Shown here piece by piece: positions 52,743-61,591 of a DNA stretch of 64,000 nucleotides. The translations under genes were made by a program, and so were the position numbers. The stretch comes from Frigoribacterium sp. Leaf8 (lineage in GTDB: Bacteria > Actinomycetota > Actinomycetes > Actinomycetales > Microbacteriaceae), in NCBI RefSeq assembly GCF_001421165.1, contig NZ_LMKB01000006.1:90112-154111 (forward strand). The letters are read 5' to 3'. The notes under the pieces were generated by a model, which saw only the letters and a program-made list of their open reading frames with translations, had not been told where the DNA came from and did no database searches. Each line of letters opens with the position of its first letter. Position 1 is the stretch's first letter.

Positions 52743-53638
52743 TGGCCACGACCCTGCCCACTGGCACCGGCACCCGCGTCACCGCCCCCGCGGTCTCGAC
52801 CAGCGCCTCCTCGACCGCCCGGTTCGTCCTGCGGCGCATCGGCCGCACCGTGCTGACGATCGCGATCTCGGCGATCATCCTCGGCATCCTGTGGAACCTC
52901 GCCATCGTCGTGCTGCAGGCCAACGCGTTCATCGCGAAGACCCCGGCCGACGTGTTCCGCTGGTTCTTCGTCGACTCCGAACTCAGTCGGACCACGGCCG
53001 CCGAGAACCGCGTGCACATCGCCGGCCTGCTCGGCGTGACCCTGTGGCACGCCGCGATCGGCTTCGTCTTCGGCGTCGGCGGGTCCCTCGTCGTGGCGAT
53101 CGTGTTCACCCTGATCCGCCCGGTCGAGTTCATGTTCATGCCGATCGCCATGCTGCTGCGCACCGTCCCGCTGCTCGCGATGGCGCCCGTGATCTACCTC
53201 GTGCTGGGCAACGGCATCGTCACCGCCGGCTTCATCGGCGGGGTGGTCGTGTTCTTCCCGCTGCTGGTGAACCTGACCCTCGGCTTCCGCTCGGTCAGCG
53301 CCCAGTCGGTCGACCTCATCCGGGTCTACGGCGGGAGCCGGTGGACGATCATGCGCAAGGTCGCGTTCCCCACCGCCCTGCCGTACTTCTTCGCCTCGAT
53401 GCGCATCGCCGTGCCGGGAGGCATCACCGGCGCGATGCTCTACGAGTGGCTGTTCACCTACGAGGGCCTCGGCGCCGCCATCACGGCCGCCAAGTCGCAG
53501 TCGCAGTACGGCGAGATCTGGGCGATCGTCGTGCTGATCACCCTCGTCTCGATCGTGCTCTACACGGTCACGACGTTCGTCGAGACGGCGGTGCTCGCGA
53601 AGTGGGGCCCCAACGCCGGCAAGGCGACCGCCTCGTGA
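52742..53638 (+). CDS. ABC importer permease 2
   Basis: A 298-residue permease, similar in length and fold to the previous one, with the matching coupling loop VYGGSRWTIMRKVAFP near 196-211. The two permeases are only distantly alike, so an old duplication is likely. The start overlaps the upstream stop (TGATG); its stop overlaps the nucleoside hydrolase start (GTGA). The helices begin near 35. Confidence 0.88.
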   Translation: MATTLPTGTGTRVTAPAVSTSASSTARFVLRRIGRTVLTIAISAIILGILWNLAIVVLQANAFIAKTPADVFRWFFVDSELSRTTAAENRVHIAGLLGVTLWHAAIGFVFGVGGSLVVAIVFTLIRPVEFMFMPIAMLLRTVPLLAMAPVIYLVLGNGIVTAGFIGGVVVFFPLLVNLTLGFRSVSAQSVDLIRVYGGSRWTIMRKVAFPTALPYFFASMRIAVPGGITGAMLYEWLFTYEGLGAAITAAKSQSQYGEIWAIVVLITLVSIVLYTVTTFVETAVLAKWGPNAGKATAS

Positions 53639-54624
53639 CGCGCCGCGTGCTGGTCGACACCGACACCGGCATCGACGACGCCCTCGCGCTGCTCTGGCTC
53701 GCCGCACAACCCGACGTCGAGATCGTCGGCATCACCGCCGTCTACGGCAACTGCGCCGTCGACGACGCCCTGCGGAACGTCGGACACGTGCTGCGGCTCG
53801 TCGGGCTCGAGGACGTCCCGGTCGCCCGGGGCGCGGAGGGCCCCCTCGAGGCGGAGGCGCACATCGCGCACTACGTCCACGGTCACGACGGTCTCGGTGA
53901 CGTCGTCGCCGACCGGCCGCTCCCGCGCGTGCTGCTCGACACCCCGGCGGCCGGACGCCTCGTCGAGGTCGCCCGGGAGTCCCCGGGCGAGATCGACCTG
54001 CTCACCCTCGGGCCGCTGACCAACGTGGCCCTGGCGCTGAGGGCCGAGCCGCGCCTCCTGACCCTCTTCCGGTCGGTGACGATCATGGGCGGCAGCGGGC
54101 CGTTCCCTCCCCTCGGCCGCACGGACATGGTCGACGCGAACGTGCAGAACGACGGCGTGGCCGCGCGGGAGGTCTTCGCCGCCCCGGCGACCTCGCGCCT
54201 CATGGTCGGCGTGAACGCGACGTCGCAGGTGATCACCGACGAGTCGCACGTCGCGGCGCTCCGGGACTCGGGCACGCCGACCGGCACGTTCGCCGCCGAC
54301 GTCCTGGCGACCTACCTGGACTTCTACCGGAACGCCTGGGGCCGCCGCGTCAGCCCCGTGCACGACGGACTCGCCGCCGCGCTGATGGTCCACCCCGAGT
54401 GGATCGCCGACAGCGTCACCGGCCCCGTCGGCATCACGAACGACGGCTTCGCGACCCGCGGCCGGGTGCTGCGCACGGCCGACGGCGCCGAGGTCGACTG
54501 GCACCCGGACGGCCCCGTGCCGACCGGTGACCCGTCGACCCCCACGACGGCGGTCACCGCCGTCCACACCGACCTCTTCCTCCCGTCGTTCGTCGACGCC
54601 CTGATCCACGGAGCCCGCTCGTGA
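53635..54624 (+). CDS. Nucleoside hydrolase (IunH/RihA family)
   Basis: A 329-residue enzyme that splits ribonucleosides to base and ribose. The calcium-binding DTDTGIDD spans residues 8-15, and VYGNCAVDDA, IMGGS and a C-terminal HDGLAA (with Asp) complete the site. It is coupled in the importer operon, so imported nucleosides are probably its substrate. Purine or pyrimidine preference is not visible. GTG start overlaps the permease stop. Confidence 0.9.
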   Translation: MTRRVLVDTDTGIDDALALLWLAAQPDVEIVGITAVYGNCAVDDALRNVGHVLRLVGLEDVPVARGAEGPLEAEAHIAHYVHGHDGLGDVVADRPLPRVLLDTPAAGRLVEVARESPGEIDLLTLGPLTNVALALRAEPRLLTLFRSVTIMGGSGPFPPLGRTDMVDANVQNDGVAAREVFAAPATSRLMVGVNATSQVITDESHVAALRDSGTPTGTFAADVLATYLDFYRNAWGRRVSPVHDGLAAALMVHPEWIADSVTGPVGITNDGFATRGRVLRTADGAEVDWHPDGPVPTGDPSTPTTAVTAVHTDLFLPSFVDALIHGARS

Positions 54625-55670
54625 CCACCACCTCCCCCGCCGACGCGACCCGCGCCTCCTCGGCTGCCACCCCCTCACCCGCCGGCGCCGTCGTGCGCGA
54701 CCTGCGCGCCCTGCCCAAGGGCCACCTTCACCTGCACATGGAGGCGGCGATCCGCTCCAACTCGCTGGCCGACATGGCGGCGGCGTCGGGCGTCGTCGTG
54801 CCGATGCCGACCAGCTTCGGCGACTTCAGCGAGTTCAGTGCGACGTACCAGGGCATGCTCGTGGTCCTGGCCGAGAGCGAGAATCTCTTCCGCCTGATCG
54901 ACGAGGCGGTCGAGGACTGCGCCGTCGAGGGCGTCGCCTACGTCGAGTTCGGGGCGAGCCCGCAGTTCTACGTCGCCACCTTCGGGTCCCTCGACGCCTC
55001 GCTGCGGGCGATGCTCGCGGCATGCGCCGAGAGCGGCGAGCGGTGGGGCGTCGAGGTCGGCCTGATGATCACGGTCGACCGCACCGAGAGCGTCGAGGCC
55101 GCGAACGAGCTGGCCCACCTGGCCGCCGCCTACGCCGACCGCGGCGTCGTCTCGCTCGGCCTCGCCAACGACGAGCGCGGCAACCCGGCGGCGCGCTACG
55201 AGGAGGCGTTCCGCATCGCCAAGCACGCGGGCCTGCTCTCGACGCCGCACGCCGGCGAGCTCGCCGGCCCGGACCAGATCGAGGAGGCGCTGGACGTCCT
55301 CGGTGCCGACCGCGTGCTGCACGGCGTGACGGCCGTACAGAGCGAACCGCTGATGGCCCGACTGGCCGCCGAGGGCGTCTGCCTCGACGTGTGCCTCACC
55401 TCGAACGTGTTGCTCTCGGTGATCCCCACCATCGAGGACCACCCGCTGAAGCGCCTCGTCGAGGCCGGCGTGCGGTGCTCGATCAACGCCGACGACCCCA
55501 TCCTGTTCGGGCCGGGCGTGTTGGCCGAGTACGAGCTGGCCCGGACCACCCTCGGTCTGTCCGACGAGCAGCTCGCCGCATGCGCCCTGAGCTCGATCGA
55601 GTGCTCGGGGGCGAGCGACGGACTCAAGGAGCAGGCGGCCGGCGAGATCGCGGCGTGGCTGGCGGCGTGA
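54621..55670 (+). CDS. Adenosine deaminase family protein
   Basis: A 349-residue amidohydrolase-fold deaminase. Zinc ligands H37 and H39 (in KGHLHLHM), His in STPHAGE, and Asp in INADDPILF are in place; the family's usual SLNTDDP is INADDP here. It may deaminate adenosine, adenine or a related base. The first 25 residues are Thr/Ala/Ser-rich and include a CGCGCCTCC motif. The GTG start overlaps the nucleoside hydrolase stop, and its own stop overlaps the next gene. Confidence 0.88.
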   Translation: MTTTSPADATRASSAATPSPAGAVVRDLRALPKGHLHLHMEAAIRSNSLADMAAASGVVVPMPTSFGDFSEFSATYQGMLVVLAESENLFRLIDEAVEDCAVEGVAYVEFGASPQFYVATFGSLDASLRAMLAACAESGERWGVEVGLMITVDRTESVEAANELAHLAAAYADRGVVSLGLANDERGNPAARYEEAFRIAKHAGLLSTPHAGELAGPDQIEEALDVLGADRVLHGVTAVQSEPLMARLAAEGVCLDVCLTSNVLLSVIPTIEDHPLKRLVEAGVRCSINADDPILFGPGVLAEYELARTTLGLSDEQLAACALSSIECSGASDGLKEQAAGEIAAWLAA

Positions 55671-57127
55671 CCCCGCCCATCCGCCGTTTGGTCGTCGAGG
55701 GCGCCCACGTCGCGACGGTCGACGCCCACGACACCGAGCACGCCGGCGGGCACGTCGTCGTCGACGGATCGCGCATCGTCGCCGTCGGGCCGGGACCCGC
55801 CCCCGCGTGGTGCACCGCCGGGCTGACCCCGCCCGGCCCGGCGGCCGGGTCGGCTCCCGGGCCGGGCGGGCCTGCTTCTGAGCCAGCCGGGCCGAATGCC
55901 GCACCGATCGCGGTCGAGCGCGTCGACGGCCGGGGCCACCTGCTGACCCCCGGCCTGGTCAACACGCACCACCACCTCTACCAGTGGCTGACCCGCGGCA
56001 TCGCGCAGGACTCGATCCTGTTCGACTGGCTCGTCGCGCTCTACCCGACCTGGGCGCGCATCGACGAGCCGCTCGTCGAGGCCGGGGCCGCCGCCGCGAT
56101 CGCCGTGCTCGCCCGGTCGGGGTGCACGACCGTCGGCGACCACCACTACGTCTTCCCGGCCGGTGCCGGCGACCTGGTGGGCGGCATCGTCCGGGCCGCC
56201 GCGACCGTCGGCGTCCGTCTGCACGCCACGCGCGGCTCGATGGACCTCGGTCGGTCGCGGGGCGGCCTGCCCCCGGACTTCGCCGTCGAGACCACGGACG
56301 CCGCGCTGCGCGCCAGCCAGGAGGCGGTGGCGCGGTTCCACGACCCGTCCGGCGACGCGCGGGTCCAGATCGCGATCGCGCCCTGCTCGCCGTTCTCGGT
56401 GACGCCCGACCTGCTGCGCGAGGCCGCCGTCCTCGGGCGGCAGCTCGGAGTCCGGCTGCACACCCACGGCTCCGAGACCGTCGAGGAGGACGCGTTCTGC
56501 CTCGAGCGGTTCGGCCGCACGCCGACCCAGTACCTGGAGGACCTCGGCTGGCTCGGCGACGACGTCTGGATGGCCCACTGCGTCCACCTCGACGACCACG
56601 CGATCGGACGGTTCGCCGCGACGGGGACCGGTGTGGCGCACTGCCCGTCGTCGAACGGTCGTCTCGCCGCGGGCATCGCCCCGATCGCGTCGTTGCTGCG
56701 CGCGGGGGCGCCCGTCGGGCTCGGGGTCGACGGTGCCGCGTCGAACGAGTCCGGCCAGCTCGGCACCGAGATCCGGCAGGCGGTGCTCTTCGGGCGCCTG
56801 CGCTCCGGGGCGGACGCGTTCTCGGTCCGGCAGGGCCTGCGCCTGGCGACGATCGGCGGTGCCCGCGTGCTCGGACGCGACGCGGACCTCGGCTCGATCG
56901 AGGTCGGGAAGCTCGCCGACCTCGCCCTCTGGCGCGTCGACGGGGTCGAGTTCGCGGGCATCGCCGACCCGGTGGCCGCCCTGGGGCTCGCCTCGATACC
57001 GCCGCTGGCCCGGCTCTGGGTCGGCGGCGACGCGGTCGTGGCGGACGGCGAGCTCGTCCACGCGGACCAGGGTCTGCTCGCCGAGGGCGCGGCCCGGGCG
57101 TCGGCGGAGCTGCGCGCCCGAGTCTGA
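55667..57127 (+). CDS. 8-oxoguanine deaminase-like amidohydrolase
   Basis: A 486-residue zinc amidohydrolase. The metal motif NTHHHLYQ (H101-H103), RGSMDLG near 190, AHCPSSNGRL near 325 and D355 in GVDGAASNE match 8-oxoguanine deaminase, which converts 8-oxoguanine to urate. The atrazine-hydrolase relatives AtzB/TrzN are less alike. A 32-residue Pro/Gly/Ala insert (about 45-78) is unusual. GTG start overlaps the deaminase stop, so it closes the operon and suggests handling of oxidised guanine; the substrate is inferred. Confidence 0.82.
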   Translation: MTPPIRRLVVEGAHVATVDAHDTEHAGGHVVVDGSRIVAVGPGPAPAWCTAGLTPPGPAAGSAPGPGGPASEPAGPNAAPIAVERVDGRGHLLTPGLVNTHHHLYQWLTRGIAQDSILFDWLVALYPTWARIDEPLVEAGAAAAIAVLARSGCTTVGDHHYVFPAGAGDLVGGIVRAAATVGVRLHATRGSMDLGRSRGGLPPDFAVETTDAALRASQEAVARFHDPSGDARVQIAIAPCSPFSVTPDLLREAAVLGRQLGVRLHTHGSETVEEDAFCLERFGRTPTQYLEDLGWLGDDVWMAHCVHLDDHAIGRFAATGTGVAHCPSSNGRLAAGIAPIASLLRAGAPVGLGVDGAASNESGQLGTEIRQAVLFGRLRSGADAFSVRQGLRLATIGGARVLGRDADLGSIEVGKLADLALWRVDGVEFAGIADPVAALGLASIPPLARLWVGGDAVVADGELVHADQGLLAEGAARASAELRARV

Positions 57128-57135
57128 CGCGACCC

Positions 57136-57189
57136 GCGCCTCCTGCGCCTCCTGCGCCTTCTGCGCCTCATGCGCCTCTTGCGCCCGTC
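57136..57189. repeat. Nonamer tandem repeat
   Basis: Six tandem units of the type GCGCCTCCT, the last three diverged, immediately follow the deaminase stop. The first unit forms the common CGCGCCTCC motif, so slippage from it is likely. Confidence 0.85.
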
Positions 57190-57223
57190 GGCGTGAGGGC
57201 ACGACCCGCGCGACCCGCGCGAC

Positions 57224-57283
57224 CCGCCACGAAGTAAACACTCCGCCACGACATCTCGTGGCGGAGTGTTTATTTCGTGGCGG
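57224..57283. repeat. 60-nt palindrome, copy 6 of a distinct sequence
   Basis: Arms 57224-57251 and 57256-57283 (28 nt each) differ at one base around a 4-nt loop, CATC. Inside each arm CGTGGCGG (or complement) occurs at both ends. It matches the other copies in size and in location after a gene end. Confidence 0.9.
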
Positions 57284-57324
57284 CGTAGCGGCCGGCCCCT
57301 TCGAACAGACGGCCCGACAACGAC

Positions 57325-57351
57325 GAAAGCCCCTCACGAGGAGGGGCTTTC
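57325..57351 (-). terminator. tRNA terminator hairpin
   Basis: GAAAGCCCCTC (57325-57335) pairs perfectly with 57341-57351 over a 5-nt loop. It lies 8 nt beyond the 3' end of the tRNA on the minus strand. Confidence 0.85.
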
Positions 57352-57359
57352 GGTGGTTC

Positions 57360-57435
57360 TGGTGGATCTGAGGGGACTCGAACCCCTGACCCCCTGCATG
57401 CCATGCAGGTGCGCTACCAGCTGCGCCACAGACCC
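57360..57435 (-). tRNA. tRNA-Ala (GGC)
   Basis: The complement folds as a full cloverleaf with GGGTCTG/CAGATCC acceptor (one G-U), D arm with GCGCAGCTGGTAGCGC, and anticodon loop ATGGCAT giving anticodon GGC. The T arm has GGTTCGAGTCC, and CCA is encoded at 57360-57362. A terminator hairpin follows. Confidence 0.95.
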
Positions 57436-57556
57436 AGAACTGCTGCCCTTCGGGGGTTTTCACCCCGTCGGAAGCAACTCGTCTACATTACTACACTTTT
57501 CGACCGCGCACGTTCACCCGCCCTCGACCCTGCTCGAGCGCGGCCGAGAAGACACG

Positions 57557-57618
57557 ACATGCCGCTCACCTCGGGAGGTGAGCGGCATGTCATGAGGCCC
57601 CGCCGACACGGCGGGGCC
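57557..57618 (-). terminator. Tandem terminators of the rsfS operon
   Basis: Two perfect hairpins lie downstream of the rsfS stop on the minus strand. The first met is 57596-57605 with 57609-57618 (10 bp, GGCCCCGCCG). The second is 57557-57571 with 57576-57590 (15 bp, ACATGCCGCTCACCT). Double terminators ending a housekeeping operon are common. Confidence 0.8.
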
Positions 57619-57635
57619 CAGGAGGCGCAGGGAGA

Positions 57636-58049
57636 CTAGGCCTCGGCCGGTGCGTCGGCTGCGACCTCGGCCGGAGCGGTGGCCGACTCGGTCAGCACGT
57701 CGAGCGGGATGGTCGGGCAGTCGCTCCAGAGGCGCTCGAGCGCGTAGTACTGACGGTCCTCGTCGTGGAAGACGTGGGCGACGACGTCACCGAAGTCGAG
57801 GAGGACCCAGCGGCCCTCGGCACGACCCTCACGACGGAGGGTCTTGACGCCGGCCTCGAGCATCTTGTCCTCGATCTCGCCGGCGATGGCGACCACGTTG
57901 CGTTCGCTGCGGCCGGTGGCCAGCAGGAACACGTCGGTCAGGGGCAGGGGGCCGGACACGTCGAGGGCGACGAGGTCGTCGGCCTGCTTGTCGTCGGCCG
58001 CGCGTGCGGCGATCTGCAGCAGCTCGATGGCACGAGGGGTGGCTGTCAC
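57636..58049 (-). CDS. rsfS: Ribosomal silencing factor RsfS
   Basis: A 137-residue RsfS/Iojap protein, which binds ribosomal protein L14 and blocks subunit joining when nutrients fall. The core ATGRSERNVVAIAGEIEDKM and GRWVLLDFGDVVAHVFHDEDRQYYALERLW are intact. A 20-residue Ala/Pro tail follows. The GTG start at 58049 follows AAGGAA. It is last in the nadD operon. Confidence 0.92.
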   Translation of the reverse strand: MTATPRAIELLQIAARAADDKQADDLVALDVSGPLPLTDVFLLATGRSERNVVAIAGEIEDKMLEAGVKTLRREGRAEGRWVLLDFGDVVAHVFHDEDRQYYALERLWSDCPTIPLDVLTESATAPAEVAADAPAEA

Positions 58050-58111
58050 GTGTTCCTTAGGGGGTAGGTGGTGATGCGGGCCGACAGGGGTCGGTTCGGG
58101 TGGGTCGGGCC

Positions 58112-59335
58112 TCAGCCCAGCACCCCGGTGGCGAAGCCACCGATGATCAAGCCGATGATACCGAGGCCCACGACGCCGCCCGAGATGCCGAGGATCAGCG
58201 GCAGGTGGTTGCCCTTGGGCTGCGACGCGGCCAGCACGACGGCGCGGGTGGACGTGTGCGTGCTGATGGCCCGGCTGGCACGCACGGGCTCGGCGTCGCT
58301 CGACGCCTGCTCGGCGTCGCCCTGCTCGAGGATGCGGTCCATGTCGGAGTTGTCGATGCGTGCCTGCGAGCCGGTCGACGCCAGGCTGCGCGGCAGGTCG
58401 ATCGAGCCCGTGATGATGATCTCGCCGGTCGCGTTCAGCGCACCGGTCACGTCGGCGACCTGCGCGTCGGTGAGGATCAAGGCGTTCTGCTGACCGGTGC
58501 TGGTGCCGAGCTGGCGGCCCGGGACGGACTCCGCGTCGGGCTCGTCGGACTGGGTGGACCAGTGGCCGGACGGGACGACGGGCGCGGCGTCGGACGAGTC
58601 GTCGCGCTGGTCGCGTGACGGACCGACGCCGGACGGTCGCGGCGCCGACGACACGGGACGGGACGGGGCAGGAGGCGCACTCGGCGAGTCCTGTCCGCTG
58701 CGGTCCTGCTCGTCGGACAGGGCGAACGGGAACACCGTCGGCGTCGACGTCGGGGTGGGGGTCGAGGACACCGGGGTCGCCGCGCCGGTCGCACCCGTGC
58801 GTCGGGGCCCGGGGACGTCGTCCGACGAGTCGTCGTCGTCCGACGGGTCGACGTCCGACACGGCGGACGGCACGGGGGCCGAGGCGGGACGGAGGGCCGC
58901 CGAGGCCGGCGCGGACGCACCGGGCGCAGAGGCCGGTCGGTCGGCGGCCGGGGCGATCTCGTCGACGGTGTTGAGCGCGTCGGCCAACGGACGACGGGGT
59001 TCGGGAGCCGGTGCCTGCAGAGGCACCGGGGAGGCGTCGCGGCTCTGGCTCGCGTCGCGCAGGGCGCGCATCTGGCGGCGGGTCAGGCCGGTGCCGGGGT
59101 CGACGACCGAGCCGGGTGCGGGGGGCGGCACGTCGCGCAGGGCGGCAGCCGACGGCACGGGAGTCGGCATCGGCACGTCACCCGTGGGGGTGGTCGCGGG
59201 CCGCGGGGCGGGAGCGGACGTCGAGGCGGGCACCACGGGCACGGCACCGGTGATGGCCTGACCGGCCTCGCGGGCTCGCTCGAGGTCGCGGATCTGTCGC
59301 CGGGTGAGGGGCGGCTGACCGTCGGACGTGCTCAT
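58112..59335 (-). CDS. Membrane-anchored disordered protein
   Basis: A 407-residue protein that I do not recognise by function. The first 20 residues are polar with a [16 protein letters not shown] helix, repeated as [14 protein letters not shown] near 88. A long Pro/Ala/Ser/Asp-rich disordered stretch follows. A single hydrophobic segment ([27 protein letters not shown]) lies at the C-terminus, so it is probably tail-anchored. Its ATG overlaps the nadD stop. A similar protein commonly lies between nadD and rsfS in the family. Confidence 0.65.
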   Translation of the reverse strand: MSTSDGQPPLTRRQIRDLERAREAGQAITGAVPVVPASTSAPAPRPATTPTGDVPMPTPVPSAAALRDVPPPAPGSVVDPGTGLTRRQMRALRDASQSRDASPVPLQAPAPEPRRPLADALNTVDEIAPAADRPASAPGASAPASAALRPASAPVPSAVSDVDPSDDDDSSDDVPGPRRTGATGAATPVSSTPTPTSTPTVFPFALSDEQDRSGQDSPSAPPAPSRPVSSAPRPSGVGPSRDQRDDSSDAAPVVPSGHWSTQSDEPDAESVPGRQLGTSTGQQNALILTDAQVADVTGALNATGEIIITGSIDLPRSLASTGSQARIDNSDMDRILEQGDAEQASSDAEPVRASRAISTHTSTRAVVLAASQPKGNHLPLILGISGGVVGLGIIGLIIGGFATGVLG

Positions 59336-59958
59336 GAAACGCTCCGATACAGATGGTGCTTGGAGATGTACTGGACGACGCCGTCGGGGACCAAGTACCA
59401 CACCGGAAAGTCTCGACCCACCCGGGCGCGGCAATCGGTCGACGAGATGGCCAGTGCGGGGACTTCGAGCAAGCTTACGTCGCTCTCGGGCAAACCGCTA
59501 ACGCTGAGGTCGTGCCCCGGCCGGGACACGGCGACGAAGTGGGCGAGGTCCCAGAGCTCTTGGACGTCTTTCCAGTCGAGGATCTGGGCGACGGCGTCGG
59601 CGCCGGTGATGAAGAAGAGCTCGGCCGTCGGACGGAGGCGTCGGATGTCGCGCAGGGTGTCGATCGTGTAGGTCGGCCCCTCACGGTCGACGTCGACGCG
59701 GCTGACCGTGAAGGTCGGGTTCGACGCCGTGGCGATGACCGTCATGAGGTAGCGGTGCTCCGCCTCGCTGACCTCGGGTTTCATCCACGGTTGACCGGTC
59801 GGCACGAAGACGACCTCGTCGAGGTGGAACGACTGCGCGACCTCGCTGGCCGCGACCAGGTGCCCGTGGTGGATCGGGTCGAACGTGCCGCCCATGATGC
59901 CGACGCGGGGTCGCCTGACGCCCTCGCCGTCGGGCACGGTGGCGCCCGCCACGACCAT
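59332..59958 (-). CDS. nadD: Nicotinate-nucleotide adenylyltransferase
   Basis: A 208-residue NadD, which makes deamido-NAD from nicotinate mononucleotide and ATP. The nucleotidyltransferase motif [11 protein letters not shown] spans 23-33 and ISSTDCR (the family's ISSTxxR) lies near 180. The first 17 residues are an extra, likely unstructured leader, so a later start cannot be excluded. It precedes the membrane protein gene with a 4-nt overlap. Confidence 0.92.
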   Translation of the reverse strand: MVVAGATVPDGEGVRRPRVGIMGGTFDPIHHGHLVAASEVAQSFHLDEVVFVPTGQPWMKPEVSEAEHRYLMTVIATASNPTFTVSRVDVDREGPTYTIDTLRDIRRLRPTAELFFITGADAVAQILDWKDVQELWDLAHFVAVSRPGHDLSVSGLPESDVSLLEVPALAISSTDCRARVGRDFPVWYLVPDGVVQYISKHHLYRSVS

Positions 59959-59975
59959 CTCGCCGACCTCGGCGG

Positions 59976-60197
59976 TCAGTGGTTCTCGGGGTGACCGAAC
60001 TCGTCGATCGGACCGTCGTGGTGGTCGAGCTTGTTCGCCTTGCGCAGCGAACGGTTGGCGACGTCGCGGTAGCTGAACACCACGTAGCCGAGGACGAGGA
60101 ACGCGACGGCGAAGACACCGGCGATGACGGGTGCCGGCGCGATCAGCGGTGCGAGTTCTTCGTGGGCTTCGGCGAGCAGCAGCGAGGCGTCGAGCAT
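59976..60197 (-). CDS. Small membrane protein
   Basis: A 73-residue protein with one hydrophobic helix ([25 protein letters not shown]) and a charged C-terminal tail ([22 protein letters not shown]) that may be cytosolic. Function is unknown. GGGAG precedes the ATG. It lies 17 nt upstream of nadD and is probably cotranscribed. Confidence 0.7.
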   Translation of the reverse strand: MLDASLLLAEAHEELAPLIAPAPVIAGVFAVAFLVLGYVVFSYRDVANRSLRKANKLDHHDGPIDEFGHPENH

Positions 60198-60235
60198 GGG
60201 TTCTCCCGTTCAGGCGGTGACGATCGTCGGTCAGT

Positions 60236-61504
60236 CTACCCGCGGACCTGGCCCTGACCCCGCACGACCCATTTGGTGCTCGTGAGTTCGGCGAGCCCCA
60301 TCGGTCCGCGGGCGTGGAGCTTCTGGGTCGAGATGCCGACCTCGGCCCCGAAGCCGAACTCGCCGCCGTCGGTGAAGCGGGTCGAGGCGTTGACCATGAC
60401 GACGGCGCTGTCCACCTCGGCCAGGAACCGCTCGGCGGTCACCAGGTCGTTGGTCACGATCGACTCGGTGTGGTGCGTCGACCACCGGGCGATGTGCGCC
60501 ATGGCCTCGTCGACGTCGGCCACCACCCGGACGGCGAGGTCGAGCCCCATGTACTCGGTCGCCCAGTCGTCGTCGGTCGCCGGGACCCCGTCGGGGAAGA
60601 CCTCGAGCGTCCGTTCGTCGCCGTGGATCGTCACGCCGGACGCGCGCAGGGCACCCAGCACCGGCGGCAGCAGGCGTTCCGCCGCCTCGCGGTGGACGAG
60701 CAACGTCTCGAGGGCGTTGCACACGCTCGGACGCTGCACCTTGGCGTTCTGGACGATGTCGACGGCCCAGCCCTCGTCGGCGCTCGCGTCGAGGAAGACG
60801 TGCACGACCCCGGCACCGGTCTCGATGACGGGGACCGTCGACTCGCGGACCACGGTGTCGATCAGCTCGGCGCTGCCCCGGGGGATCAGGACGTCGACCA
60901 GCCCTCGGGCCCGCATGAGGTCGGCGGCCCCCTCGCGGCCGAACTCGTCGATGGTGACGACGGCGTCGGCCGGCAGCCCCACCTCGGCGAGGGCCTCGCG
61001 CATCACCTCGACCAGCACGCGGTTGGACTGCTGCGCCGCGCTGCCGCCGCGCAGGACGGCCGCGTTGCCGCTCTTCAGGGCGAGCGCGGCGATGTCGACC
61101 GTCACGTTCGGCCGGGCCTCGTAGATGGCTCCCACCACGCCGAACGGCACGCGGACCTGGTCGAGGCGCAGCCCGTTCGGCAGCACCTTGCCCCGCACCG
61201 ACTCGCCGACCGGGTCGACCAGCGAGGCCACCAGCTCGGTGGCGGCCGCGAGCCCGGCCAGTCGACCGGAGTCGAGCCTCAGGCGATCCTGGAGCGAGGC
61301 GCCGACGCCGTTCTCGCGCGCGTTCGCCAGGTCGAGCTCGTTCGCCGCGACGATCCGGTCGACGTTGGCGAGCAGGGCGGCGGCGACGGCGCGCAGACCG
61401 GCGTCCTTGCGGTCGGCCGTCGCGGTGGCGAGCACGCGGGAGGCGGCCTTCGCGGCGGTCAGCTTGTCGGTGAGCGACGGGGCCGGGGCATCGATGAGCG
61501 ACAT
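60236..61504 (-). CDS. proA: Gamma-glutamyl phosphate reductase
   Basis: A 422-residue ProA, which reduces gamma-glutamyl phosphate to the semialdehyde for proline. The catalytic-Cys block [15 protein letters not shown] lies near 258 and the dinucleotide-binding [12 protein letters not shown] near 122. TAGGCT (complement of 61511-61516) is 6 nt before the ATG, so a leaderless transcript is likely. It lies 87 nt behind proB. Confidence 0.93.
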   Translation of the reverse strand: MSLIDAPAPSLTDKLTAAKAASRVLATATADRKDAGLRAVAAALLANVDRIVAANELDLANARENGVGASLQDRLRLDSGRLAGLAAATELVASLVDPVGESVRGKVLPNGLRLDQVRVPFGVVGAIYEARPNVTVDIAALALKSGNAAVLRGGSAAQQSNRVLVEVMREALAEVGLPADAVVTIDEFGREGAADLMRARGLVDVLIPRGSAELIDTVVRESTVPVIETGAGVVHVFLDASADEGWAVDIVQNAKVQRPSVCNALETLLVHREAAERLLPPVLGALRASGVTIHGDERTLEVFPDGVPATDDDWATEYMGLDLAVRVVADVDEAMAHIARWSTHHTESIVTNDLVTAERFLAEVDSAVVMVNASTRFTDGGEFGFGAEVGISTQKLHARGPMGLAELTSTKWVVRGQGQVRG

Positions 61505-61591
61505 GCACGAAGCCTATGCGCCGCTCCCTCGTCTCGCGAGACCGCTCCGGCGGTGACCGCGGCGGCGCGGACGCCCCCGAGGAGGCGCGGG

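Noticed and set aside
57136-57189. CRISPR or coding repeat after the deaminase
   Set aside because: 9-nt units with no spacers, past the stop codon.
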